A stretch of DNA of 64,000 nt from positions 124,001 through 188,000 of the forward strand of contig NZ_KB907212.1 in NCBI RefSeq assembly GCF_000381885.1. Reading direction: 5' to 3'. This document shows, piece after piece, positions 33,475 through 42,416 of the stretch. The notes under the pieces were generated by a model. That model made no database searches. It was not told the origin of the DNA and saw only the letters and a program-made list of their open reading frames with translations. Every line of letters starts with the position of its first letter. The first letter of the stretch is position 1. This stretch comes from Actinomadura atramentaria DSM 43919. Lineage in GTDB: Bacteria; Actinomycetota; Actinomycetes; Streptosporangiales; Streptosporangiaceae. The position numbers and the translations under genes were made by a program.

Positions 33475-34668
33475 TTGGCCCACTACCGCAGCGTCGGCGC
33501 GGTGCCGCCGAAGCGCCACACCCAGCACCGGGACGCGTCCGGCCGCCTGTTCTACGAAGAGCTGATGGGCGAGGAGGGCTTCAGCTCCGACTCGTCGCTG
33601 CTGTACCACCGGGGGCTGCCGTCGGCGGTCGTGGACTCGCGCGTCTGGGAGATCCCACCGGTGGCGACGTCGCCGAACCATCCGCTGCGGCCCCGTCACC
33701 TGCGGCTGCACGAGCTGTTCCCGGCGGGCGCGGCGGGCGACGCGGTCACCGGCCGCCGCCTGGTGCTCGGCAACGCCGACGTGCGGCTGTCGTACGTCGT
33801 CGCGGCGGAGCCGTCGCCGCTGTACCGGAACGCGACCGGCGACGAGGTCGTGTACGTCGAGTCGGGTTCGGCGACGGTCGAGACGGTGTTCGGCGCGCTG
33901 GCCGCCGAGCAGGGCGACTACGTCGTGCTGCCCGCCTCGACCACGCACCGGTGGGTGCCGTCCGGCGACGCGCCGCTGCGCGCGTACGCGATCGAGGCGG
34001 CCGGGCACGTCGCGCCGCCGAAGCGGTACCTGTCCCGGTTCGGGCAGTTCCTGGAGAGCGCGCCGTACTGCGAGCGGGACCTGCGCGGCCCCGCCGAGCC
34101 GCTGGAGCGCGCCGGCTCGGACGTGGACGTGCTGGTCAAGCACCGCACGTCCGCCGGGATCGTCGGCAGCCGCGTCACCTACGCGGCGCATCCGTTCGAC
34201 GTGGTCGGCTGGGACGGCTGCCTGTACCCGTACACGTTCAACGTCCGGGACTTCGAGCCGATCACCGGCCGCGTCCACCAGCCGCCGCCCGTCCACCAGG
34301 TGTTCGAGGGACCGAACTTCGTGGTGTGCAACTTCGTGCCGCGCAAGGTGGACTACCACCCGCTGTCCATCCCGGTCCCCTACTACCACTCGAACGTGGA
34401 CAGCGACGAGGTGATGTTCTACTGCGGCGGCGACTACGAGGCCCGGCGCGGATCGGGCATCGGGCAGGGTTCCGTCTCGCTGCATCCCGGCGGGCATGCG
34501 CACGGGCCGCAGCCGGGCGCGTACGAGCGCAGCGTCGGCGTGGAGTTCTTCGACGAGCTGGCCGTCATGGTCGACACGTTCCGTCCGCTGGAACTCGGCG
34601 AAGGCGGCCTGGCCTGCGAGGACCCCGGCTACGCGTGGACGTGGGCGGGGCGCGGCCCGGCGGAGTAG
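33475..34668 (+). CDS. hmgA: Homogentisate 1,2-dioxygenase
   Basis: 397 residues, TTG start at 33475 with GGGGAGGG upstream. The sequence has the double-cupin plan of the family, with iron-ligand motifs PYYHSNVDSDEVMFYCGG (His and Glu) and SLHPGGHAHGPQPGAYE (His). The enzyme opens the ring of homogentisate to maleylacetoacetate in tyrosine and phenylalanine breakdown. No other gene of the pathway is adjacent. It is convergent with the DUF1266 gene, with a single base between the stops. Confidence 0.95.
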   Translation: MAHYRSVGAVPPKRHTQHRDASGRLFYEELMGEEGFSSDSSLLYHRGLPSAVVDSRVWEIPPVATSPNHPLRPRHLRLHELFPAGAAGDAVTGRRLVLGNADVRLSYVVAAEPSPLYRNATGDEVVYVESGSATVETVFGALAAEQGDYVVLPASTTHRWVPSGDAPLRAYAIEAAGHVAPPKRYLSRFGQFLESAPYCERDLRGPAEPLERAGSDVDVLVKHRTSAGIVGSRVTYAAHPFDVVGWDGCLYPYTFNVRDFEPITGRVHQPPPVHQVFEGPNFVVCNFVPRKVDYHPLSIPVPYYHSNVDSDEVMFYCGGDYEARRGSGIGQGSVSLHPGGHAHGPQPGAYERSVGVEFFDELAVMVDTFRPLELGEGGLACEDPGYAWTWAGRGPAE

Positions 34669-34669
34669 A

Positions 34670-36049
34670 TCACCAGTCGCGGCGCAGCGGGAGGTCCCAC
34701 GGGACGGTCCACGGCCCGGCCGGATCGGCGGCCAGGTCCCGCACGACGTCCTCGTAGCGGGCCTGGTCGCCGGGCGCGCGGCCCGCCCACAGGTAGCGGG
34801 CCTGGAGGTAGCAGGCGGCCATGTCGCGCCACGACACGTACCGGCGCTGCACGGACCGGGCGGCGGGCAGGACGCGGTCCCAGCACTCCTCGGCGTCCAG
34901 CCAGCCGACCATGTGGGCCCAGCGCAGCACCATGAACGCGCGGGCCGCGTCCCACACCAGGTAGCGGCCGCGGTTCGCCTGGAAGGCCAGGTCGCGGTTC
35001 AGCTCCAGCCGGTCGATCTCGCGTTCGGCGAAGTCGGGGTCGTCCAGGGCCTGGGCGAGGAACCAGTGCAGTTCGGCGGCGGCGGGGCTCGCCTCGGGGG
35101 CGCGCTCGCCGGTCAGCAGCGGGACGAGGTGCGGGAGCAGGTCCACCGACGCCGTGCCGTAGCGGAGTTCGACGAGCCGGGACAGCGCCCGGACGTCCTC
35201 GCGGCACGGCTCGGCGCCGAACCGGTCGGCGGCGGACGCGTCGCGCGCGAACCGCAGCAGCCGCGCGTACTCGTCGCTCTCGCGGTCCGACAGCGACGCC
35301 GCGACGGTCGCCGCCTCCTCGAACTGGGCGCGCATCCCGTGCTGGAGGAGGAACGTGACCTGCTCGTCCAGCAGTTCCGGGTCGTAGGCGCCCCACGCCT
35401 GGAAAAGCGTGCGCAGCGCGCCGATCCGGTCGGCGGCGGGGCGGTCGGGCGACGGGCCGAGCCGGTCCACCGGGTAGCCGTTCATCCGGGCGAAGTGGGC
35501 GCACAGGCCGAGCAGCCAGCGCTGGACGTCGGTGACGTCGGAGCCGCGCGCGTCGTCGGGGCGCGCGGGCGAGTGCCAGGGCGCGACGCCCGCCGCGTCG
35601 AGGCCGTGGACGACGGGCGCGTACACGTCGGGCTCGTCGGGGTCGAAGTGGTCGCGGACGACGTCGGTGGGGTCGAGCGTGCGGGTCCGGCCGTCCAGCC
35701 CGGTGACGGCCAGCACGAACGAGCTCTGCGTCGGCTCGCCGGGGACGCCCTCCACGGTCCAGCGCGCGCCGTGCGAGCGGATGAGGACGTCCGCGACGTA
35801 CGCCGACAGCGCGACCTGGAGCGCGATCCACGGGTCGTCGGCGTCGTCGGCGGCCGGGTCGGGGTCCTCGTCGCCGAGGTCGCCGACGTAGCGTTCGAGC
35901 GGTTCGAGCAGGCCCAGCGGGCGGCGCTCGTAGTCGTCGTGGTCGAAGCCGACCTCGTCCACGAGCCAGGCGACGTGCGTCCAGGCGTCCTCGGCGAACT
36001 CGGCCAGCATCGCGCGGGCGCGTTCGACGTCCATGTCCTCGCTGATCAT
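34670..36049 (-). CDS. DUF1266-domain protein
   Basis: 459 residues from the ATG at 36049, chosen because AGGGG lies upstream; the frame is open to 36184. The C-terminal 210 residues fit DUF1266: LFQAWGAYDPELLDEQVTFLLQHGMRAQFEE, ELRYGTASVDLL, then YLVWDAARAFMVLRWAHMVGWLDAEECWDRVL and SWRDMAACYLQARYLWAG. The N-terminal 200 residues are acidic, with DDEDPDPAADDADD-like composition, and have no recognised family. DUF1266 proteins are cytosolic and uncharacterised; some sit near type VI or VII secretion genes. No such neighbour is next to this one. Confidence 0.82.
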   Translation of the reverse strand: MISEDMDVERARAMLAEFAEDAWTHVAWLVDEVGFDHDDYERRPLGLLEPLERYVGDLGDEDPDPAADDADDPWIALQVALSAYVADVLIRSHGARWTVEGVPGEPTQSSFVLAVTGLDGRTRTLDPTDVVRDHFDPDEPDVYAPVVHGLDAAGVAPWHSPARPDDARGSDVTDVQRWLLGLCAHFARMNGYPVDRLGPSPDRPAADRIGALRTLFQAWGAYDPELLDEQVTFLLQHGMRAQFEEAATVAASLSDRESDEYARLLRFARDASAADRFGAEPCREDVRALSRLVELRYGTASVDLLPHLVPLLTGERAPEASPAAAELHWFLAQALDDPDFAEREIDRLELNRDLAFQANRGRYLVWDAARAFMVLRWAHMVGWLDAEECWDRVLPAARSVQRRYVSWRDMAACYLQARYLWAGRAPGDQARYEDVVRDLAADPAGPWTVPWDLPLRRDW

Positions 36050-36176
36050 CAGTACGCCCCTGACGCTCTCGCGGGTCCGCCCCGGCGACGGTCGGGACAT
36101 GTTACCGACCGGTCGCAGAGTGTCCAGGGCGGCGGTTTCCGGCCGATGGGGCGATCTCCGCAGGTCAGCGCATAGG

Positions 36177-36207
36177 TTGTGCAATGCAAAATCATGTGTT
36201 GCAAAAC
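36177..36207. promoter_or_regulatory. Candidate IclR operator upstream of the D-aminoacylase gene
   Basis: Within an AT-rich patch, TGCAA (36179-36184 region) and TTGCA (36199-36203) are inverted around TGCAAAATCATGTG. TGCAAAA is also directly repeated (36185-36191 and 36200-36206). It lies about 90 bp upstream of the first gene of the catabolic cluster, whose regulator is an IclR protein. Confidence 0.4.
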
Positions 36208-36295
36208 TGGCCGTCGGCCGCCGTCGCCGCCTAATCTCCTCGTCAACCGGGTGATAGCGACCGGATTGTCACGGTATGTGGTGATTGGACGGCTG

Positions 36296-37885
36296 ATGTT
36301 TGATGTCGTGATCCGCGGCGGCACGGTGCTCGACGGCACCGGTGCCCCCCGCCGCCGCGCCGACGTCGGCGTGACCGGCGACCGGATCGCCGCCGTCGCC
36401 GAACCGGGCGCGCTCGACGCCGCCGGTGCGGCGGCCGTGCTCGACGCCGCCGGCCGCCACGTCATGCCCGGCTTCATCGACACCCACGTCCACGGCGACG
36501 CCGCGGTCTTCGAGCCGGAGGTCCAGCTCGCCGCGCTCCGCCAGGGCGTCACGACGTTCGTGCTCGGCCAGGACGGCGTGTCGTACGCGCCCGCCGGACC
36601 CGCGACCGTCCGCTACGTCGGCCGCTACTTCGCACCGGTCAACGGCCGCCACCCCGCGCTGCCCGCGGACGGCGGGACCGGGTACCTGTCCGTCGAGGAC
36701 CTGCTGGCGACCTACGACCGGCGCACGCCGCTCAACACCGTCTACCTGCTCCCGCACGGCACGATCCGGCACGACGTGCTCGGCACCGAGCGCCGCGCGC
36801 CCGACGCCGCCGAGCTGGCCGCGCTGCGCGCCCGCGTCGAGCGGGGCCTGGCGGACGGCGCGGCGGGACTGTCCACCGGACTGGAGTACGTGCCCGGCGC
36901 GTACGCCGACGCGGCCGAGATCGCCGCGCTCTGCGCGCCCGTCGCCGCCGCCGGGCTCCCGTACGTCACGCACATGCGCGGCTACGAGGACCGCGCCTCG
37001 CACGGCATGGCCGAAGTGCTCGACATCGCCCGCGCGTCCGGCGCCGCCCCGCACGTGTCCCACTACCACGGCCCGGCGGACGAGCTGATCGCCCTCGTGG
37101 ACGGCGCGCGCGCCGAGGGCGTCGACCTGACCTTCGACAACTACCCCTACCTGCGCGGGGCGAGCACGCTGACGCTCGTCACGCTGCCGGAGTGGCTGCC
37201 GATCGCCGACCTGGACGCCACCCTCGCCGCGCTCGCCGACCCCGCCGTCCGCGCCCGGCTGGAGACCGAGTGGTGGGCGCGCCGGCCGGAGGTCTGGCCC
37301 CGGATCACCCTGTCCCACGTGCCGGCCGACCGCCTGCGCTGGGCCGAGGGCATGACGCTGCCGGCCGCCGCCGAGCGCGCGGGGACGACCCCCGGCGCGT
37401 TCTGCTGCGACCTGCTCGTCGCGACGCGGCTGGAGGCGGGCTGCGTGTTCGGCCAGCCGCCGACCAACAGCGAGGCGTCGGTGCGGGCGCTGCTGCGGCA
37501 CCCCGCGCAGACGACCGGCTCCGACGCCATCTACCAGGGCGGCCGCCCGCACCCGCGCGGCTGGGGCGCGTTCGCCCGGATGCTCGCCCGGCACGTCCGG
37601 GAGCTGGGCGACTGGACGTGGGAGCAGGCCGCCGTCCATCTGGCGGGCCGCGCGGCCGAGCGGTTCCGGCTCCCCGACCGGGGGCGGGTCCGCGCGGGGG
37701 CCGCCGCCGATCTGGCGGTCGTCGATCCCGACGCCGTCGTGGACCGGTCCACCTACGAAGCGCCGAAGGCGCCCGCCGACGGCGTCGACCACGTCCTCGT
37801 CAACGGCGTGCCCGTCCTGCGCGGCGGGGCGCTCACCGAGGCCGCCGCGCGCCGTCCCCCCGGACGGGCGCTCACCCCGGGCTGA
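36296..37885 (+). CDS. N-acyl-D-amino-acid deacylase-like amidohydrolase
   Basis: 529 residues from the ATG at 36296. Amidohydrolase beta/alpha barrel with flanking beta-sandwich: start FDVVIRGGTVLDGTG, metal site HVH (His64, His66), later THMRGYEDR, PHVSHYHGP, and TTGSDAIYQG with the catalytic Asp; the C-terminus GRVRAGAAADLAVVDPDAVVD is typical. D-aminoacylases normally have a metal-bridging Cys in a N-C-G motif after strand 2. Here the equivalent reads GQDGVS, with Asp93 in place of Cys. First gene of a co-directional cluster with a sugar importer, a D-amino-acid dehydratase and KDG enzymes; N-acetyl-D-glucosaminate is a plausible substrate. Confidence 0.85.
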   Translation: MFDVVIRGGTVLDGTGAPRRRADVGVTGDRIAAVAEPGALDAAGAAAVLDAAGRHVMPGFIDTHVHGDAAVFEPEVQLAALRQGVTTFVLGQDGVSYAPAGPATVRYVGRYFAPVNGRHPALPADGGTGYLSVEDLLATYDRRTPLNTVYLLPHGTIRHDVLGTERRAPDAAELAALRARVERGLADGAAGLSTGLEYVPGAYADAAEIAALCAPVAAAGLPYVTHMRGYEDRASHGMAEVLDIARASGAAPHVSHYHGPADELIALVDGARAEGVDLTFDNYPYLRGASTLTLVTLPEWLPIADLDATLAALADPAVRARLETEWWARRPEVWPRITLSHVPADRLRWAEGMTLPAAAERAGTTPGAFCCDLLVATRLEAGCVFGQPPTNSEASVRALLRHPAQTTGSDAIYQGGRPHPRGWGAFARMLARHVRELGDWTWEQAAVHLAGRAAERFRLPDRGRVRAGAAADLAVVDPDAVVDRSTYEAPKAPADGVDHVLVNGVPVLRGGALTEAAARRPPGRALTPG

Positions 37886-37965
37886 CCCGCCCGGCACCGA
37901 ACTCCTCCCACCCCCACTTCGCCGGACCCCGCGAGGGCTCCGGGCAGCACAAGGAGACACCCCCG

Positions 37966-39015
37966 ATGAACGGAAGGTTCACGCGAGCCGTCGTGGCGCT
38001 CACCGCGATCGGCGCGCTGGCGGCCACGGGCGCGTGCGGCGTCGAGTCCGACGACGGCGACGGCGGCGGCGCGGGCAAGGCCAAGGGCCTCAAGGTCGGC
38101 TGGTCCACGATCTACCTGACCCCGTCGTGGATGCAGCAGACGCAGAAGATGCTCCAGGCCGACATCGCCAAGCTCAAGTCCGAGGGCGCCGTCGCCAGCT
38201 ACCAGACGTTCAACGCCAACGGCGACACCTCGCAGCAGATCGCCCAGATCCGCGCGATGATCCAGCAGAAGTACGACGTCATCCTGGTGGACGCGGGCAG
38301 CTCCACGGCGCTGAACCCGGCGCTGGAGCAGGCCGTGAACGCGGGCATCGCCGTCGCGAACTTCGACAGCCTCGTCACCAGCGACAAGGTCGTCCGGGTC
38401 GGCACCGACCAGAAGGAGTGGGGCCGGATGACGGCCCAGTGGCTCGCCGACAAGCTCGGCGGCAAGGGCGACATCATCGCGTTCAACGGCCCGGCGGGCG
38501 TCGCGACGAGCGAGGACCGGTGGAAGGGCGCCGAGGAGGCGCTGAAGAAGTACCCCGGCATCAAGGTCGTCGCGAACCTGCACAGCGAGTACAACCTGGC
38601 CCCGGCCGCGCAGGCGTTCGCGTCCGCGTACTCCGCGCACCCCGACATCGACGGCGTGTTCTCGCAGGGCGGCGCGCTGTCGGCCGCCGCGCTCCAGACG
38701 ATCGTCAAGCAGAACAAGAAGCTCGTCCCGATCACGGGCGAGAACTACAACGGCTTCCTGAAGATGTGGCAGGCGAACAAGGCCAAGGGCTTCTCGTCGC
38801 TGTCCACCGCGCAGCCGAACTACCTCGGCGTGATCGCCCTGCGCGCCGCCGTCGCGAAGGCGGGCGGCAAGACGGTCCCGAACCAGATCACCGTCCCGCT
38901 GCCCAAGATCACCGACGACAACCTCGCCGAGTACGCCAAGGCCGACCAGCCCGACGACTCCTACCCGATCACCGACCTCCCGCAGGCCGAGATCGACAAG
39001 CTGATCGGGCAGTAG
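37966..39015 (+). CDS. Sugar ABC transporter substrate-binding lipoprotein (RbsB-like)
   Basis: 349 residues, AAGGAG before the ATG. Lipoprotein signal with Cys24 in TGAC, then an acidic Gly-rich linker. The periplasmic-binding fold of the ribose/galactose type is seen in KVGWSTIYLTPSWMQQ, ARIRAMIQQKYDVILVDAGSS-like second strand, FDSLVTSDKVVRVGTD, and GVFSQGGALSAAALQTI. It should capture the substrate outside the membrane and deliver it to the two permeases that follow. Its affinity cannot be read, but the downstream catabolic genes point to a sugar acid or amino-sugar acid. Confidence 0.92.
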   Translation: MNGRFTRAVVALTAIGALAATGACGVESDDGDGGGAGKAKGLKVGWSTIYLTPSWMQQTQKMLQADIAKLKSEGAVASYQTFNANGDTSQQIAQIRAMIQQKYDVILVDAGSSTALNPALEQAVNAGIAVANFDSLVTSDKVVRVGTDQKEWGRMTAQWLADKLGGKGDIIAFNGPAGVATSEDRWKGAEEALKKYPGIKVVANLHSEYNLAPAAQAFASAYSAHPDIDGVFSQGGALSAAALQTIVKQNKKLVPITGENYNGFLKMWQANKAKGFSSLSTAQPNYLGVIALRAAVAKAGGKTVPNQITVPLPKITDDNLAEYAKADQPDDSYPITDLPQAEIDKLIGQ

Positions 39016-39017
39016 CC

Positions 39018-40526
39018 GTGGCGCTCCTGACCGTCGACCGGGTCTCGAAGTCGTTCGCGGGCAACCGCGTGCTGCACGAGGTGAGCTTCGACGTCCGCGC
39101 CGGGGAGGTGCTCGCCCTCGTCGGCGAGAACGGCGCGGGCAAGAGCACCGTGCTGTCGCTCATCACCGGGATGCAGGCGCCCGACGCGGGCGAGCTGCGC
39201 CTGGACGGCGAGCCGCTGCGGGCGTGGTCCCCGCTCCGCGCCCGCGCGGCCGGGATCAGTTCGGTGCATCAGGAGCTGAGCCTCAACCCCCACCAGACGG
39301 TGGCGGAGAACGTGTTCCTCGGGCAGTGGCCCGCGCGGCGCGGCCTGGTCCTCGGCCGGGACCTGGCGCGCCGCGCGCGGCCGCTGCTGGAGCGGGTCGG
39401 CCTGGACGTCGACCCGCGCACCCGGGCGGGCCGGCTCTCGCTCGGCCAGCAGCAGCTCGTGGAACTGGCCAAGGCGCTCGTCTGCGCGCCGCGCCTGCTG
39501 ATCCTGGACGAGGCGACGTCCGCGCTGGACGACGACCAGGTGCAGGCGGTGTTCCGCGTCGTGCGGGAACTGCGCGCGGCGGGCTCCTCGGTGGTGACCG
39601 TCAGCCACCGGATGGCGGAGCTGTTCGCGATCTCCGACCGGCTGACGGTCCTGAAGGACGGCGCGGTCATGGCGACCCGCGACCGCGCCGGGACCGACCA
39701 CGACGACATCGTCCGCCTGATGATCGGACGCGAGCTGTCCGACCTGTTCCCCGCCAAGGCGGCGCCGACCAAGGCCGCCACGGCTCCCGCGCTGCGCGCC
39801 CGGGGGCTGACCGTCCCCGGCGGGTGCGCGGGCGTGGACCTGGAGCTGACGCCGGGGCGCATCCTCGGCCTCGGCGGGCTCCAGGGCCAGGGGCAGCGGG
39901 CGGTGCTGCGGGCGCTGTTCGGCCTCGCCCGGCACGGCGGCGAGATCGAACTGGCCGGACGTCCCGCGAAACTGTCCTCGCCGCGCGAGGCGATCCGCGC
40001 CCGGATCGCGTACGTGCCCGAGGACCGCAAGGTCGAGGGGCTGCACGTGGCGCAGAGCGTCCGCGCGAACCTCGCCCTCACCAACCTCGACACGGTGGCG
40101 CCCGCGCGGCGGCTCACCACGGTCGACCGGAACGCCGAGGCCGGGCTCGTCGCCGATCTCATCGACCGGATGCGGATCAAGGCGGCGAGTCCTTCGCAGG
40201 AGGCCCGGCGGCTGTCGGGCGGCAACCAGCAGAAGGTCGCACTGGCCCGCTGGCTGCCGTCCGAACCGCGGGTCCTGCTGCTGGCCGAGCCGACGCGCGG
40301 CATCGACGTCGGCACCAAGCGGGAGATCTACCACCTGCTGCGCCGACTCGCCGACGACGGCGTCGCGGTGCTCGTGACCTCGGGAGACACCATGGAACTC
40401 GTCGGCCTCTGCGACGAGGTCGCCGTCATGTACGAGGGGGCCGTCGTGGAGCGCCTCGCGGGCGGCGACCTGACCGAGGAGCGGCTGGTCCGCGCCTCGG
40501 TGAACCCGGCGGTGACCCATGCCTGA
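39018..40526 (+). CDS. Sugar ABC transporter ATP-binding protein (RbsA/MglA-like, two NBDs)
   Basis: 502 residues, GTG at 39018, 2 nt after the previous stop. First nucleotide-binding domain: Walker A GENGAGKST, signature LSLGQQQLVELAKAL, Walker B LLILDEATSALD. Second domain: degenerate Walker A GGLQGQGQRA as usual for this family, signature LSGGNQQKVALARWL, Walker B LLLAEPTRGIDVGTK. A double-domain ATPase of this class energises import together with RbsC-type permeases. It overlaps the first permease gene by 8 nt. Confidence 0.94.
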   Translation: MALLTVDRVSKSFAGNRVLHEVSFDVRAGEVLALVGENGAGKSTVLSLITGMQAPDAGELRLDGEPLRAWSPLRARAAGISSVHQELSLNPHQTVAENVFLGQWPARRGLVLGRDLARRARPLLERVGLDVDPRTRAGRLSLGQQQLVELAKALVCAPRLLILDEATSALDDDQVQAVFRVVRELRAAGSSVVTVSHRMAELFAISDRLTVLKDGAVMATRDRAGTDHDDIVRLMIGRELSDLFPAKAAPTKAATAPALRARGLTVPGGCAGVDLELTPGRILGLGGLQGQGQRAVLRALFGLARHGGEIELAGRPAKLSSPREAIRARIAYVPEDRKVEGLHVAQSVRANLALTNLDTVAPARRLTTVDRNAEAGLVADLIDRMRIKAASPSQEARRLSGGNQQKVALARWLPSEPRVLLLAEPTRGIDVGTKREIYHLLRRLADDGVAVLVTSGDTMELVGLCDEVAVMYEGAVVERLAGGDLTEERLVRASVNPAVTHA

Positions 40527-41463
40527 CGCGCTGGCCGGGCGGCTGCGCGGCAACCTCGACGTCGTCGGGCTCGGCGCGCTGATCGTCGTGCTGCTCGCCG
40601 CCTACAGCCACTACGACTCGACGCTGTTCACGCCCGCGTCGATCACGATCCTGTCCGCGCAGTTCCTGCCGCTGATCCTCGCCGCGATGGGGCAGAGCGC
40701 GGTCATGCTGACGGGCGGCATCGACCTGTCGCTCGGCTCGGTGCTCGCGCTGGCGATGGCGGTGTTCGCCGTCACCGCCGACCACGGCGTGCCGCTCGCC
40801 GCCGTGTGCGCGCTGGCCGTCGCGGCGGCGACCGGCGCGGTCAACGGGACGCTCGTCGCGTTCGCCGGGCTGCCGCCGATCATCGTGACGCTCGCCGCGT
40901 CGTTCCTGTGGGGCGGCGTGACGCTGATCGTCCTGCCGCAGCCGGGCGGCAGCGTCCCGAGCGGCCTGGTCAAGGCGTACAACGACGGGTGGAACGGCGT
41001 CGCGCTGCCGCTCGTGGTGGTCGTCGCGGTGCTCGTCGTGTGGAAACTCGTCAAGACGACGCGGTTCGGGCTGTCGCTGTACGCCGTCGGCGGCAACGAG
41101 CACGGCGCGTACGCCAGCGGCGTCAAGACCCGCACCGTGAAGATCTCCGCGTACGCCCTCGCCGGGGTGTTCGTCGGCCTCGCCGGGATCGGCCTGGCCG
41201 TCCAGACCGGCTCCGGGGACGCGACGATCGGCGCGCCCTACACGCTCAACTCCATCGCCGCGTCGGTGCTCGCGGGCGTCAGCTTCTTCGGCGGCGTCGG
41301 GCAGATGCGCGCCGCCGTGCTCGCCGCCCTGGTGATCGGGCTGCTGACGAACCTGCTGCTGTTCACCGGGCTGTCACCCTTCTACCAGCTCATCCTCCAG
41401 GGCGTCGTGCTGATCGTCGCGATCACCGTGAAGACGTTCGCGACCCGCGAGAGGACCGAATGA
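40519..41463 (+). CDS. Sugar ABC transporter permease 1 (RbsC-like)
   Basis: 314 residues, about eight to ten hydrophobic helices. The cytoplasmic loop ALYAVGGNEHGAYASGVKTRTVKISAYALAG-type motif (LSLYAVGGNEHGAYASG) and MLTGGIDLSLGSVLAL are family signatures of ribose/xylose-type permeases. It overlaps both neighbours, so the ATPase and two permeases are made in a fixed ratio. It probably pairs with permease 2 as a heterodimer. Confidence 0.94.
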   Translation: MPDALAGRLRGNLDVVGLGALIVVLLAAYSHYDSTLFTPASITILSAQFLPLILAAMGQSAVMLTGGIDLSLGSVLALAMAVFAVTADHGVPLAAVCALAVAAATGAVNGTLVAFAGLPPIIVTLAASFLWGGVTLIVLPQPGGSVPSGLVKAYNDGWNGVALPLVVVVAVLVVWKLVKTTRFGLSLYAVGGNEHGAYASGVKTRTVKISAYALAGVFVGLAGIGLAVQTGSGDATIGAPYTLNSIAASVLAGVSFFGGVGQMRAAVLAALVIGLLTNLLLFTGLSPFYQLILQGVVLIVAITVKTFATRERTE

Positions 41464-42416
41464 TGACCGCGCTCCCCCGCACCGCAGGGCTCCGCGCCCT
41501 GCGCGACCACCGCGCCGCGTGGGCGTTCGGCGTCCTGCTGGTGACCTGGGCCGCCGCGATCCTGTTCGCGAACGGGTTCGACAGCGTCTCCAGCGTCCGC
41601 TACCTGACGCAGACCGCGTCGTTCCTCGGGATCATCGCGATCGGGCAGACGCTCGTGGTGATGATGAGCGGCATCGACCTGTCGGTGTCGTCGGTCGTCG
41701 CGCTGTCGGCGGTCGTGTGCGCGCAGGTCTCGGCGGGGCACGGCGGGGCGGCGGGCATCCTCGTCGGGCTGGCGGTGAGCCTGCTCGTCGGGCTCGTCAA
41801 CGCGGTCGGCGTCCTGTGGCTGCGCGTCCCGCCGATGGTGATGACGCTCGCGACGGGCACGATCGTCGCCGGGTCGCTGCTCGTCTACACCAACGGATCG
41901 CCCAAGTCCGCGAAGATCGGGCTGCTGGACTCCCTCGCCAACGACCGCGTCGCGGGGATTCCGCTGGCGTTCGTGCTGTGGCTCGCGATCACCGCCGTCG
42001 CGGTGTGGCTGCTGCACGCCTCGCGCGTCGGACGGTACGTGTTCGCGCTCGGGACGAGCCAGGAGGCGTCCCGCGCGTCCGGCGTCCCGCTCGGCGTCAC
42101 GACGTTCATCGCCTACGGCGCGTGCGCGCTGCTCGCCGGGGTCGCGGGCCTGGTGCTGCTCGGCTTCACCGCCACCAGCTCGCTGACGATGGGCAACCCG
42201 TACCAGCTCCTGTCGATCGCGTCGGTCGTGCTCGGCGGGACGTCGATCCTCGGCGGGCGCGGGCACGTCCTCGGGACGGTCGCGGGCGCGCTGCTGCTCA
42301 CCCTGCTCACCGCGCTGCTGACCGCGTGGAACCTGTCCGAGGGCGTCCGGCAGATGACGCTCGGGCTGCTGATCATCGCGCTGCTGCTCGCCTACGCCCG
42401 GGAACGGAGGACCTGA
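41460..42416 (+). CDS. Sugar ABC transporter permease 2 (RbsC-like)
   Basis: 318 residues; ATGATG at 41460 gives two possible starts, the first overlapping the upstream stop (ATGA). Same fold as permease 1: VVMMSGIDLSVSSVVAL, VFALGTSQEASRASGVPLG and VLGGTSILGGRGHVLGT. The two permeases are clearly paralogous but diverged, and most RbsC systems use one permease gene for a homodimer, so this system uses a heterodimer. It is followed at once by the M20 hydrolase (TGATG). Confidence 0.93.
   Translation: MMTALPRTAGLRALRDHRAAWAFGVLLVTWAAAILFANGFDSVSSVRYLTQTASFLGIIAIGQTLVVMMSGIDLSVSSVVALSAVVCAQVSAGHGGAAGILVGLAVSLLVGLVNAVGVLWLRVPPMVMTLATGTIVAGSLLVYTNGSPKSAKIGLLDSLANDRVAGIPLAFVLWLAITAVAVWLLHASRVGRYVFALGTSQEASRASGVPLGVTTFIAYGACALLAGVAGLVLLGFTATSSLTMGNPYQLLSIASVVLGGTSILGGRGHVLGTVAGALLLTLLTALLTAWNLSEGVRQMTLGLLIIALLLAYARERRT

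Noticed and set aside
36296..37885. Simple D-amino-acid salvage as the only explanation for the cluster
   Set aside because: It does not account for the ribose-type importer, KDG kinase and KDPG aldolase coupled to the dehydratase; kept as the alternative hypothesis.
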